NCBI RefSeq assembly: GCF_004379255.2
Contig: NC_056035.1
Location: 36,277,773-36,341,772 of the forward strand
Reading direction: 5' to 3'
DNA length: 64,000 nt
Source of the DNA: Salvia splendens
Lineage: Eukaryota > Streptophyta > Magnoliopsida > Lamiales > Lamiaceae
Shown: piece by piece, positions 1 to 10,260 of the stretch
Layout of the letters: every line of letters starts with the position of its first letter
Position numbering within the stretch: position 1 is the first letter of the stretch
Translations under genes and position numbers: made by a program
The notes under the pieces: generated by a model
The model's input: only the letters and a program-made list of their open reading frames with translations
Told to the model about the DNA's origin: nothing
Database searches by the model: none

Positions 1-416
1 AAGAGAAATGTCCCTAAAACCACTAGCGATGCGCTGTGGCCGCGGAGGGCTATAGCGCGGCCTGTGTGGTCAAAGCGGCCGATTCTGGGGCCTTCTATGA
101 GGGCGCCCCAGAGGCCGGCGATGCCGCCGACCATGTGGACCACGCCCGACCCGGCAAAGTCGATGACGCCGGATCCGAATAATAAATTACCCGTATTAAA
201 AGCGCTGGCCCAGCCGTCACCAGACCAGAACCAGTGCGATACGACGGGGTAGACGAACCCGGTGAGGAAGGAGGAGTAGATTAGGTAAGCGACGAACTGG
301 GTGCGCTCTGCGATGGATCCGGAGGTGATGCCGGCGGCGGCGATGGCGAAGGCCCACTGGTAGAGGAAGTTGCTGTAGTCGAAGGAGGAGGTGGGGACGT
401 CTTTGAGGCCGAAGAA

Positions 417-449
<33 letters not shown>

Positions 450-477
450 GAAGGCGAAGGCGAAGCCGAAGAGGTAG

Positions 478-569
<92 letters not shown>

Positions 570-758
570 GAAGCCGAGCTGCATGGAGAAGACTAGGTAG
601 GCGGAGAAGAGGAGGTAGGTGGTGTCGATGGCGAATCCGGTGTCGGTGAAGCGGTCGGCGACGGCGTCGAACTGCCCGCAGATGTACTGGGCGGCGGCGG
701 CGGCGTTCGTCGCGTTGTGGCCGAAGAGCGGCGCCAGCAGATCGGCGGAGCAGCTCAT
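1..758 (-). CDS. AMT1: Ammonium transporter, AMT1 family (5' part, continues beyond the window start)
   Basis: High-affinity ammonium uptake channel of the plasma membrane (AMT/Mep/Rh family). The reading frame runs without a stop from ATG at 758-756 to the window edge, about 252 codons, against roughly 500 in full-length AMT1 proteins. The start [20 protein letters not shown] is the typical AMT1 N-terminus. Hydrophobic segments follow in the AMT order, and the family signature is visible near residues 205-220 as [14 protein letters not shown], followed by [13 protein letters not shown]. No intron is seen in this part, as expected for AMT1-type genes. The coding strand is very GC-rich compared with its surroundings. 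The C-terminal half, with the regulatory cytosolic tail, lies outside the window, so the exact member (AMT1;1 versus others) is not assigned. Confidence 0.95.
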
Positions 759-842
759 GGCTCTTTTATTTGTTTAGATGAAAAGAGAGGAGGAGAGATA
801 TTGTATATGCATATGAACAGAATTTGTGAGGTCAGGATATGT

Positions 843-850
843 ATATATAG
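843..850 (-). promoter_or_regulatory. Candidate TATA box of the AMT1 gene
   Basis: A TATATATA-type motif on the minus strand lies about 85-90 bases upstream of the AMT1 start codon. It sits in an AT-rich leader region and is the only good TATA candidate close to the start. Confidence 0.5.
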
Positions 851-1616
851 AGATTTAGAGATAGATTTGATTATTGATTATGAAGGAGGCGTCGATTTTG
901 ACTTTTCTTTGTTAATGGGAATCGAGGGTAAATTTGTCATTTCATCTATTTTTTTAATTTAGATTTTTTATTAACTGGAAGATTTATTCCAATAAAAAAT
1001 CTTAAATTCCGATGGTTAAGGGGCCATAGCCATCCCTTTGAATGATAGACTTTTCATTTGTGATATTATGTTTGATTTCATTGTCTGTTAGTATTAAGGT
1101 TCTTTTATAGCAAAGCAGTTGACATTGACTTACTACATGAATTGGATTTTCTTGAAAAGATTGCACAACTATATATGGAGTTCATAGGGGTTCACCGTTC
1201 ACATACAAAGCATTTTCAAGTTTCAGGACAATAGGTTACACATTGGAATACAATACCAAATCTTGCCAAAATTCCAAAAATCATTATTCATATATTTCAG
1301 AATAACGTCTATACTCGTATGATGTTAATTATGCATAACATTGTCGCATGTGCAATCGACATAAATACTTATACTTTTAGTTATGTTTGTTTATGTGTTT
1401 CATTATGCACTTGCATATATTGTTTAGTTTGATCATTCTTAATTGTGTTTCTCAATTATGTACTCGTATGTTTCATTATTCTCTACTAGCTACATATATT
1501 CACTATAATTAATAATTGTCGTAAAATAAAAATGGTTTATCTAGCTAAAAGAATCCCATAAAATTTTCGATTGGTATGCCCCAGAGCCAGAACCTACAAA
1601 GTGAGTAGAATATTGA
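851..1616. other. AMT1 upstream intergenic region
   Basis: AT-rich spacer without a supported gene. It probably contains the AMT1 promoter. No further clear element was recognised. Confidence 0.5.
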
Positions 1617-2750
1617 GAGCATCTCCAGTAAGACTGGACGTCAAATAGCCCTCACACTGCCTTCACACTGCCACATCATCAGCACTACAATTCTCCTGCC
1701 ACATCAGCTTGCCACATCAACTGGACATCAAATAGCCCTCACATAGCCTTCACACTACCTATCCACATCACTAATAACAATTATATAATTTAATTTACAA
1801 TCGTATCAACATACAGAATTTAATTTACGAGACAAATACGGGAAATTCGAATAATACTATTAAAATTTAAAAAGTACAATAATTTAAAAAAAAGTACAAT
1901 AATTTAAAAAAAGTACAAAAATTTAAAAGTACAATTAAAAAGTACAATATTTCTATATGGAAACATAAAACATTCAAGGATGTCTCTATAAAAGAGAGAC
2001 AACCTAGAATGATTTTTGTCCCACATCGAATGTGAAACATAAAACATTCAAGGATGTCTCTATAAAAGAGAGACTACCTAGAGTGGTTTTTGTCCCACAT
2101 CGAATGTGGAACATAAAACATTCAAGGATGTCTCTATAAAAGAGAGACAACCTAGAATGATTTTTGTCCCACATGAAACATAAAACATTCAAGGATGTCT
2201 CTATAAAAGAGAGACTACCTAGAGTGGTTTTTGTCCCACATCGAATGTGGAACATAAAACATTCAAAGATGTCTCTATAAAAGAGAGACAACCTAGAATG
2301 ATTTTTGTCCCACATCGAATGTGAAACATAAAACATTCAAGGATGTCTCTATAAAAGAGACACAACCTAGAATGGTTTCATAATTCGCAAGCCCATTAAA
2401 TATATATGGGCTATTACGAATTTCTTGTATAAATTTATTTGTAAAAATTGTTTTTAAATATTAAAAACAATTTTCATAAATAAATAGTATTTTTTAAATT
2501 TTTTTTTAAATTCGAATTTTTAAAATTCGAATAAAAAAAAATTAAAAATTTGACGCCGGTTTGACGCCGATCCGGGGTCTACAATGGCGCCGTGAGGATC
2601 GGCGTCAGAACCGGCGTCATCGCGCGAATCGGCATGGCCGCGCCGATTTTGACGCCGATTTCACCGACGCCGGTCACAATGGTTCGGCGTCAGAACCGGC
2701 GTCGGTGAAAAATCGGCGTCGCGGTTTTGACGCCGGCATTGGAGATGCTC
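1617..2750. mobile_element. Non-autonomous PIF/Harbinger-type DNA transposon
   Basis: The ends are inverted repeats: GAGCATCTCCAGT at 1617 and ATTGGAGATGCTC ending at 2750. Both ends are flanked by TGA, consistent with the 3-bp target duplication of PIF/Harbinger elements. The left subterminal part (CCACATCATCAG, CTCCTGCCACATCA) and the GC-rich right end with repeated GGCGTC/CGCC motifs resemble the two larger transposase-bearing elements at 28153-30049 and 46869-48708, so this is probably a deletion derivative of that family. It has no transposase; its interior is AT-rich and holds a 74-bp tandem array. Confidence 0.85.
1960..2385. repeat. Tandem array, 74-bp unit, nearly six copies
   Basis: Units start at 1960, 2034, 2108, 2175, 2249 and 2323. 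One unit is 67 bp because it lacks CGAATGT, and the last is partial. Each unit contains the near-palindrome GTCTCTATAAAAGAGAGAC with a TATAAAA core, followed by TTTTTGTCCCACATCGAATG. Two sub-variants (AACCTAGAATGA and TACCTAGAGTGG) alternate. A 110-codon open frame over the array on the minus strand is only a product of the repeat. Confidence 0.95.
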
Positions 2751-3225
2751 TGATAAAAGAAATAATTTTGATCTTAGCCTATCAAAAGTTTATAATCCAG
2801 AACCTACTTTGTAGCCACCTCACAAATACTCCATCCGGCCGCAAAAAAAATTCTCAATTTCTCATTTTAGTACAATGATTGCTTTTATTTGTACTTCGTC
2901 TGCAGAGCACATTACAAAAATATCTATAGAGATAGGAGTAGAGTACTACCTCATATCTCCCAGTTAAAAAAATCAAAGAAATAAACACAAAATTACAGTT
3001 GTTAATGTAAGAAATTTATCAGCAACACAGCCTCTTTCTTCCACTTAATTACACACAACCTATAATTCCATTCAGTTTCATAGTACTAATTTATACTCCC
3101 TACTATATTGACCTAAACCCAATCAAATAGGTTGGTGAGTACTGACTAGTGACATTTTTTTATGTGACAAATAAAACTCGAAACCAACTATATAACGGTA
3201 ACTTGTATACAAATTATTAAGTATT
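2751..3225. other. Intergenic spacer
   Basis: AT-rich sequence between the Harbinger element and the Ty3 retrotransposon. No supported gene. GTATT at 3221-3225 is the left target duplication of the retrotransposon. Confidence 0.5.
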
Positions 3226-3891
3226 TGATGGAGTACGTACTAAACAAGCCCAACAGCAGTAAAGCCCATCAGCCTAAAGCCCAAGAAAGAGTATCAGTTC
3301 GGCATGACTAAAGAGTTCAGTTCGGCACAACCAAAGGGTTCGGCCCCAGCCTACAGCTCGGTAAAAGCCAACCAATCAAACTCTGCTCTCAGGTCGGCAT
3401 CAAGCTCTACTCTCAGATCGGCAAAAGCTGCTCGGCCATAATTCAGCAGTTCGGTCTCAGTATTCGACCGAACTAGGAGATAGTGGACTCATGCAGGATT
3501 TCCACCTCCACCACCCACGATCTATTTAGTGGTGTCAAGCAGTCATTAACTCATGCAGGATAGTGGACCCATGCAAGATCGCCACGATCTCCACGACATC
3601 CACTACCTAGTAAATGGCTGCATGCCACGATCTAGGTTCAATGTATAAATAGAACCTAGATCAGATAGATAGGTTACGTTCTAAGACTCTCTCTCTCACT
3701 CTCTAGAGATAAAATATCAAATAGCAAGTCTGTATTTGTAAGCTGTAGAAAACAGATCAAGCAATACAACTCTGCCCTCTTTTCTTCCCGTGGACGTAGA
3801 TTTACCTCAGTAAATCGAACCACGTAAAATCTCTGTGTCGTGATCTGCATCTTCCTGCATTCATCGCCATCAAAAATTCGCCGATTCATCA
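3226..3891 (+). repeat. 5' LTR of the Tat element
   Basis: Starts TGATGGAGTACGTAC and ends CCGATTCATCA, giving TG...CA termini. A TATAAAT motif near 3642 is the likely promoter core. Direct partner of 8564-9229. Confidence 0.95.
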
Positions 3892-3892
3892 C

Positions 3893-3910
3893 TGGCGCCG
3901 TCTGTGGGAA
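3893..3910 (+). other. Primer-binding site
   Basis: TGGCGCCGTCTGTGGGAA begins one base after the 5' LTR. It matches the TGGCGCCG start of sites primed by plant tRNA-Asp-like 3' ends, usual in Tat/Athila-type elements; the exact tRNA is not certain. Confidence 0.75.
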
Positions 3911-3967
3911 CCAGAGAACCAAATTTGTGATAAAGCGAATTTTTGACCCTTTTTCCACCCCAAAAAA

Positions 3968-5482
3968 ATGCATACCAGATCACACACTACCCGTAATACC
4001 GTTCGTGATAACCGTGAGGAAGCTAGTCCAGCTCGCAGGTCTGAAAAACGGCCTCGGGAGACATCTACCTCCGGTTCTCACGAAGAAGGAACAAGCCACT
4101 CCAGGAGTTATCACACCGAGTCTTCCCAGCAGCCCGATTTAAATGAAGCTGTCAAGCTGTTCTTGGCCGAGAAGCAGGAGGAGTTCTTAACCTTCCTGCA
4201 GAAGAGCCAACAGCCGGAGAAGACAACGGCGGATTCTCCCTCCTCATCCAGACATGAAAGTCACTACCGCAGTAGTGACGTGTCTTCCAGGAGAAAGAAT
4301 CCTCAACCCCGACATGTTCCTGTTCCTCCTCGGTACCGGAACCACAGGAGAACTCCATCTCCTCCGTACCGAAGAAATATCGGGTTCGCCATGTACGGAG
4401 CGTTAAAGACTCCGTTCTCGGACGATATCACCCGAACTCCTTTGCCGCGGAACTACCGGACACCGTCAATGACTTATGACGGGTTGGTGGATCCTCATGA
4501 CTTCCTGGGACGCTATCAGTATAACATGGCAAACCAGGGTCTCAATGAGGTCCATATGTGCAAGCTGTTCCCCGAGCTGCTCATCGGGAACGCCAGAAGG
4601 TGGTTCGACAGCCTTCCTCAAGGCAGCATTAGATCCTACCAAGATCTAATGGATGCTTTCCACAGGAGGTTCTTTCAGAAAGCGGAAGCCCGGATCACTT
4701 CGGCTCAGCTGCTTTCTATACGTCAAGGTCACGACGAAAAGATCAGCGACTTTTTGACGAGATTCCACAAGGAATGCCTACAAGTAGATGATCTCAACGA
4801 TCTACTTGTCATTTCGGCATTCCAAAATGGAATCCTGCCCGGAGCTCTCTACAGAAAGCTCGTGGAATGCAGTCCGCAAACAGCTCAAGAGATGTGGGAC
4901 ATTGCGGACCAGTACTCCCGGGCCGATGAGGCAGACCGTCGCAAACGGTCGTTAGACAGCTCATCGTCCCGAGGAGACAGAAGGAAGCCCGATCATAGCG
5001 ATCAGGGACATCCTCGCCGGACTCCATTTGAAAGAATTCAAAGGGCTCCGGTGCAAGACAGATTGGGACCCCGTCTCAATCCCGAGAAGCCGCCCGCTCA
5101 GTTCGTACCGCTGAACAAGTCAAGAGCGGAAATTTTCGAACTGCATTCCGATATGTTCGAAAAGCCAAGGCGGACGACGAAATCGGCCGCGCGCCGACCT
5201 CAGGATCAATATTGCTCCTTCCATCAAGACTACGGTCACGATACCGAGGAGTGCCGACATTTGGCTGCAGGTATTGATGCCCTTGTGAAAGCAGGGACGT
5301 TAAAAAAATACCAAAGCAAGCAGCCGAAAAGGAACAAAAAGCAGGGAGGTGCGAACTGCGCTCCTCAGGATCCGAAAAGGCAACAGAATCCCGAAGACGA
5401 TAACGAGCCGCAATATGATGGAGTAATCCTAACTATTGACGCTCTCCCTGCCAGGAAGACTAAATCGTCTCTGAAGTCATAG
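3968..5482 (+). CDS. gag: Gag polyprotein of the Tat retrotransposon
   Basis: 504-residue structural protein that would form the virus-like particle. A basic, serine-rich N-terminus (about 1-130) is followed by the plant retrotransposon gag domain around residues 150-300 (DPHDFLGRYQYNM, FPELLIGNARRWFDSLP, FHRRFFQ). A zinc-knuckle-like Cys/His motif near 415-435 reads CSFHQDYGHDTEECRHL. The start is the first ATG after the primer-binding site. In intact relatives a protease would follow; here the frame stops at 5480-5482 right after the gag C-terminus (VILTIDALPA). Pol lies in the -1 frame with a short overlap. Confidence 0.9.
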   Translation: MHTRSHTTRNTVRDNREEASPARRSEKRPRETSTSGSHEEGTSHSRSYHTESSQQPDLNEAVKLFLAEKQEEFLTFLQKSQQPEKTTADSPSSSRHESHYRSSDVSSRRKNPQPRHVPVPPRYRNHRRTPSPPYRRNIGFAMYGALKTPFSDDITRTPLPRNYRTPSMTYDGLVDPHDFLGRYQYNMANQGLNEVHMCKLFPELLIGNARRWFDSLPQGSIRSYQDLMDAFHRRFFQKAEARITSAQLLSIRQGHDEKISDFLTRFHKECLQVDDLNDLLVISAFQNGILPGALYRKLVECSPQTAQEMWDIADQYSRADEADRRKRSLDSSSSRGDRRKPDHSDQGHPRRTPFERIQRAPVQDRLGPRLNPEKPPAQFVPLNKSRAEIFELHSDMFEKPRRTTKSAARRPQDQYCSFHQDYGHDTEECRHLAAGIDALVKAGTLKKYQSKQPKRNKKQGGANCAPQDPKRQQNPEDDNEPQYDGVILTIDALPARKTKSSLKS

Positions 5483-7710
5483 AGCAGAAAAAGGCTTTTG
5501 ACGAGCTCAAAAGTTATTTAGCCGAGCTTCCAACTCTCTCTGCTCCAACAGATGCCGAAGTGATTTTCTTATACTTAGCGGCATCCGATCAAACCATCAG
5601 CGCGGTGCTTGTACGAGAAGAAGGCCTAAAGCAGTTTCCCATCTATTTTACAAGCCGAGCATTAAGAGGTCCAGAAACAAGGTATCAACCTCTGGAAAAA
5701 ATTGCTCTGGCGTTAGTAAATGCAGCAAGGAGACTGCGGCCATACTTCTATGCTCACAAGGTATGCGTCTTAACCGATCTGCCTCTTCGGCAAGTTTTGA
5801 CCAAGCCAGAAGCATCAGGCAGAATCGCCAAATGGGCCATAGAGCTGGGAGAACACTCAATCGAGTACCTACCTCGAAAAGCCATCAAGGGACAAGCCTT
5901 GGCAGATTTTCTTGCAGAGGCCAAGGTCGATCAAGCAATCCCTGTCATTGCCGAACAGAAAAATTCTACCAATGCCGAACTAGCACAGCCCTTGGAATCC
6001 GAAGAAAAGCCGCCGGACTGCTGGAGCGGATTCGTAGATGGAGCTTCGAATAAAACGGGAAGTGGAGCTGGTATTCTGCTTATCGCTCCCGATGGACACG
6101 AGGTAACCTATTCACTTCGGTTCTCATTCCCAACCACTAATAACGAAGCCGAATACGAAGCCCTCCTTGCCGGACTCCAGTTAGCGCAAAGTCTGCTCGT
6201 CAAATCTCTCAAAGTCCATTGTGATTCACAAGTCATAGTAAATCACATGTTGGGTACAAGTGAAGCTCGTGACGAGAGAATGAAGAAGTATTTGGACAAA
6301 GCGCAAAGCATCAGCCGAAGTTTCTCCTATTTTCGGATAATCCGCATTCCCAGAGCGGAAAATAGCCGAGCAGATACCTTAAGTAAGTTGGCCTCAGATC
6401 CGAGCTCAAAGGCGGAAGAATTAATGCATCGAAGCATTGATGAAGCCGAGGTACGTTCAGTATCCAGCTCGCCGAACTGGATGACGCCAATCTTGCAGTA
6501 TCTGGATCAAGGACAATTGCCCGAGGATAAGAGAGAAGCTCGGAAGATCACGTGCCGAGCACTTCGGTACGAACTTCATGAAGGAGTCCTCTTTAGAAAG
6601 TCTTACCTCCAGCCGTTATTGCGGTGCGTAGGACCAGAAGAGACGGACTACATCCTCAGAGAAGTTCATGAAGGATCGTGCGGCAGCCACATCGGAGCTA
6701 GAGCTTTAGCTAAAAAAGTTCTAAGATGGGGATATTATTGGCCAACCTTGGTACAAGAAGCAGTGCAGCTCGTCAAGACCTGCCCGAAGTGCCAAATCCA
6801 TGCAAATATCCCAAGGATGCCGCAGACCGATCTATCCACTATGCAGAGCCCTTGGCCTTTCATGCAATGGGGCATAGACATAGTGGGACCACTTCCTCAA
6901 GCTCCTCGGCAAATGAAATTCCTAATCGTTGCCGTAGACTACTTCACGAAGTGGGTGGAAGCTGAACCATTAGCTGCGATAACGAGCTCAAAGGCATTGG
7001 ACTTCGTCTGGAAGAACATAGTGTGCCGATTTGGCATACCCCACATCCTCATCTCGGATAACGGGACTCAGTTCACCGACAAGACGTTCAAGAATTGGTG
7101 CCAAGAGCTGAATATTCAACAGCGGTTCACTTCGGTCTCTCATCCACAAGCAAACGGACAAACGGAGGTAACAAATCGTATCCTGGTGAAAGGGTTAAAA
7201 GCTCGGTTAGAACAAGCCAAAGGACAATGGGTAGAAAATCTCCCTCAAGTCCTATGGTCCTACCGAACTACACCCACAACCTCCAACGGTGAAACTCCGT
7301 ACAGTCTGGTGTACGGCACTGAAGCCGTAATTCCGGTGGAGATCGGCGTACCCAGTCCCCGAACTCTAAATTTCTCCTCAGAAATGAATGACGACGGACT
7401 GAGAGCCGAGCTAGATCTTGCCGAAGAAAGAAGAGAATTGGCATGCATAAAAGCAGCCAAGTACAAGGAGCAAGTAGCCCGGTATTACAACCAAAGGGTG
7501 AAGAAGCTGCAATTTCAAGTGGGAGATCTCGTCTTGAGAAACAATGAAGTAAGCCGAGCAGAAAAGCTGGGCGAACTCGAACCCACATGGGAAGGTCCAT
7601 ATCGGGTGTCAGAAGTCCTCGGCAAAGGGTCTTACAAATTGACTCACGTGTCAGGAGCACAAGTACCCCGAACATGGTACGTTTCCAACCTCAAAAAGTT
7701 CCATTTGTAA
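5464..7710 (+). CDS. pol: Truncated Pol: RNase H, second (archaeal-type) RNase H and integrase
   Basis: The frame is open from 5464 to 7710 with no ATG at its start, so expression needs a -1 shift from gag or is lost. It begins in the RT connection region (KAFDELKSYLAELPTLSAPT). The RT-linked RNase H follows (about 5560-5930, ending KGQALADFLAE). The second RNase H is at about 6020-6400 (GFVDGASNKTGSGAGILL, NNEAEYEALLAGL, DSQVIV, ENSRADTLSKLAS). The integrase has an HHCC zinc domain near 6665-6800, a DDE core (GIDIVGPL, ISDNGTQF, ANGQTEV) and a C-terminal GPY/F-type module (WEGPYRV). No protease and no YxDD RT palm are present. The remaining domains have no stop codon. Confidence 0.88.
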   Translation: MVSEVIEQKKAFDELKSYLAELPTLSAPTDAEVIFLYLAASDQTISAVLVREEGLKQFPIYFTSRALRGPETRYQPLEKIALALVNAARRLRPYFYAHKVCVLTDLPLRQVLTKPEASGRIAKWAIELGEHSIEYLPRKAIKGQALADFLAEAKVDQAIPVIAEQKNSTNAELAQPLESEEKPPDCWSGFVDGASNKTGSGAGILLIAPDGHEVTYSLRFSFPTTNNEAEYEALLAGLQLAQSLLVKSLKVHCDSQVIVNHMLGTSEARDERMKKYLDKAQSISRSFSYFRIIRIPRAENSRADTLSKLASDPSSKAEELMHRSIDEAEVRSVSSSPNWMTPILQYLDQGQLPEDKREARKITCRALRYELHEGVLFRKSYLQPLLRCVGPEETDYILREVHEGSCGSHIGARALAKKVLRWGYYWPTLVQEAVQLVKTCPKCQIHANIPRMPQTDLSTMQSPWPFMQWGIDIVGPLPQAPRQMKFLIVAVDYFTKWVEAEPLAAITSSKALDFVWKNIVCRFGIPHILISDNGTQFTDKTFKNWCQELNIQQRFTSVSHPQANGQTEVTNRILVKGLKARLEQAKGQWVENLPQVLWSYRTTPTTSNGETPYSLVYGTEAVIPVEIGVPSPRTLNFSSEMNDDGLRAELDLAEERRELACIKAAKYKEQVARYYNQRVKKLQFQVGDLVLRNNEVSRAEKLGELEPTWEGPYRVSEVLGKGSYKLTHVSGAQVPRTWYVSNLKKFHL

Positions 7711-7891
7711 GAGACAGTCCAGTCAGTCTTGAGTCCTGTTCGGTCAATGTGCTTTCTTTGGTTTGCTTGGTCTTTGTTTGTCTCTGTGCGTTTTGTCTGT
7801 GTGTTTTGTCTGTCTCTGTGCGTGTCGTCTCTTACAAATGTTACTGAGGTATCTTGTTCTTCGAAGGCTGATCCCCTTCTTAGAACATATA

Positions 7892-8486
7892 CAAGCCAAC
7901 GATTGTGAGTCAAAGCTTCTACAGAAGATACAAGACCACAATTCAGCTTAAACAAGCAGTTCGTCTGAAACGAGCTGCAACAAGCCAACGATTGTGAGTC
8001 AAAGCTTCTAAAGAGGATACAAGACCACAATTCAGCTTAAACAAGCAGTTCGTCTGAAACGAACTGCAATAAGCCAACGATTGTGAAGTCCAAGCTTCTA
8101 AAGAGGATACAAGACCACAATTCGGCTTAAAAATCAAGCACTTCGTCTGAAACGAACTGCAACGAAAGTCCGATTCTCGCGATAAAACTTGCCTGAATTA
8201 GGACAAGGGAAAGTCCGATCCACGCGATAAAACTCGCCGAATTAGGACAAGGGAAAGTCCGATCCCCAAATTAGGACAACGGAAAGTCCGATCCGAGCGA
8301 TAAAACTCGCCAAATTAGGACCAAAGACGAGTCCGGTCAAAGATGTTTATTTCATCAGACCAAAAGACGAGTCCGGGCAAAGATGTTTATTTCATCAGAC
8401 CAAAGACGAGTCCGGTCAAAGATGTTTATTTCATCAGACCAAAGACGAGTCCGGTCAAAGAAGAGTTCACTTCATCAGACCGAGGA
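7892..8486 (+). repeat. Three short tandem-repeat families in the 3' untranslated part of the Tat element
   Basis: Unit A (about 89 bp, CAAGCCAACGATTGTGAGTC) recurs at about 7892, 7981 and 8070. Unit B (about 45 bp, GAAAGTCCGATC with GATAAAACTCGCC) recurs from about 8164 to 8320. Unit C (about 40 bp, GACGAGTCCGGTCAAAGATG) recurs four times from about 8326 to 8486. Such arrays between integrase and 3' LTR are common in Tat elements. Confidence 0.9.
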
Positions 8487-8546
8487 CAAACATCAACTTA
8501 CCCCGTACCTTTATCCAGAATGCCGAAGTGATTCACTTCACTTTCC

Positions 8547-8563
8547 GGGGGGGGGGGGGGTAG
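8547..8563 (+). other. Polypurine tract with a 14-G run
   Basis: Fourteen consecutive G (8547-8560) followed by TAG sit immediately before the 3' LTR, where the plus-strand primer tract is expected. Confidence 0.7.
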
Positions 8564-9229
8564 TGATGGAGTACGTACTAAACAAGCCCAACAGCAGTAA
8601 AGCCCATCAGCCTAAAGCCCAAGAAAGAGTATCAGTTCGGCATGACTAAAGAGTTCAGTTCGGCACAACCAAAGGGTTCGGCCCCAGCCTACAGCTCGGT
8701 AAAAGCCAACCAATCAAACTCTGCTCTCAGGTCGGCATCAAGCTCTACTCTCAGATCGGCAAAAGCTGCTCGGCCATAATTCAGCAGTTCGGTCTCAGTA
8801 TTCGACCGAACTAGGAGATAGTGGACTCATGCAGGATTTCCACCTCCACCACCCACGATCTATTTAGTGGTGTCAAGCAGTCATTAACTCATGCAGGATA
8901 GTGGACCCATGCAAGATCGCCACGATCTCCACGACATCCACTACCTAGTAAATGGCTGCATGCCACGATCTAGGTTCAATGTATAAATAGAACCTAGATC
9001 AGATAGATAGGTTACGTTCTAAGACTCTCTCTCTCACTCTCTAGAGATAAAATATCAAATAGCAAGTCTGTATTTGTAAGCTGTAGAAAACAGATCAAGC
9101 AATACAACTCTGCCCTCTTTTCTTCCCGTGGACGTAGATTTACCTCAGTAAATCGAACCACGTAAAATCTCTGTGTCGTGATCTGCATCTTCCTGCATTC
9201 ATCGCCATCAAAAATTCGCCGATTCATCA
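8564..9229 (+). repeat. 3' LTR of the Tat element
   Basis: Same length (666 bp) and, as far as read by eye, the same sequence as 3226-3891. Followed by the target duplication GTATT. Confidence 0.95.
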
Positions 9230-10260
9230 GTATTTATGTATCACTTTTTTTAATAAGAAACTTTGATGTCTTCTAGAACTGTAGTCTATGGTGCTAAAAT
9301 GTTTTTGATAGCATAATCTTATATACTACTCCTATGAAGGCATCAAACTTTTCTCAATTTGCAAGAGTTACGTGTGTATGTTTCGTTTTGTTCGGATATT
9401 TAGCCTAACGTATCAAGAAAAACACAATCTTGCACTACAAATATAATCTTATCCACCTATATCTAAGTAACCAAAATATTTGACACATTTGCAATTTCAG
9501 AATTCTGGAATTCATATATAAATATACATTGCTTAGTTATACGGAGTGTTAAAAAAAACTATAAATATATTACCAAAACAGAAAAAACTATAAATAACTT
9601 AAATATCACTAGTTGTATTACTAAAGTAAAAAGAATTGCTATGTCATCTGATTCATTCGATTTTGAATTTCTTTGTCACGCTGCATAATTGGTCACTATT
9701 TTTGCATCACTATAAATATACATTTCTTTGTCACGCTGCATAATAGGCTAATATTTAATAAATGTCCATCTTATTTATAAAATTACAGATTAATTCCTTC
9801 GCCGTGAAGTTTACAATTATATCCTATCATGCAGATATATAAAACATTTTTGGTAACAAGCTCAAGACCATCTTATATCACCATTATATAGAAATGTCAT
9901 GTGCAACATCACAAATATACAATACAAATTCATACATAAAAGTTTGCATCATTGGAGACAAGCTCAAGATCATAAGGTGTTACCAGGATATGCTCAAGAG
10001 AATGCATCTCCCACCATTTGCCTTTCTTTACAAACTCCTTTCCTCCTACTCATTGAACCTTGATAAAAAATAGTAAGATAAAATTAGAGCTCATAAAGAA
10101 TTTTTTTAGCTAAAAAGGGAAAAATAAAAAAAGAAAACAAATCATAGATAAATAAGGGGAAGTATCCTTCAGAAGACAGAAGCAACAATACAAGTAAAAA
10201 ACCAAGCATTCTGAAACAATATGTGACAGCAGTTATTTGAATGGTAGGAAAAATGTGAAA
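9230..10260. other. AT-rich intergenic spacer
   Basis: No supported gene. A block TTTCTTTGTCACGCTGCATAAT occurs twice (about 9669 and 9723). The right end is probably the 3' untranslated region of the minus-strand DUF247 gene. Confidence 0.45.

Larger units (their letters stand above)
3226..9229 (+). mobile_element. Ty3/Gypsy LTR retrotransposon, Tat-type, internally deleted but young
   Basis: Complete insertion with 666-bp LTRs (3226-3891 and 8564-9229) that I could not tell apart by eye, and a perfect 5-bp target duplication GTATT (3221-3225 and 9230-9234). A primer-binding site follows the 5' LTR and a poly-G purine tract precedes the 3' LTR. The order is gag, then pol with two RNase H domains, then integrase. 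The extra archaeal-type RNase H places it in the Tat group. Aspartic protease and the RT fingers/palm are missing between gag (ends 5482) and the first RNase H. The element probably moved recently using RT supplied in trans; that is inference. Confidence 0.93.

Noticed and set aside
2004..2336. 110-codon open frame on the minus strand
   Set aside because: It only reads through the 74-bp tandem array; no codon-like constraint and no family resemblance.
1960..2385. CRISPR-like regular repeats
   Set aside because: The units are contiguous 74-bp tandem copies without unique spacers, in a plant transposon.
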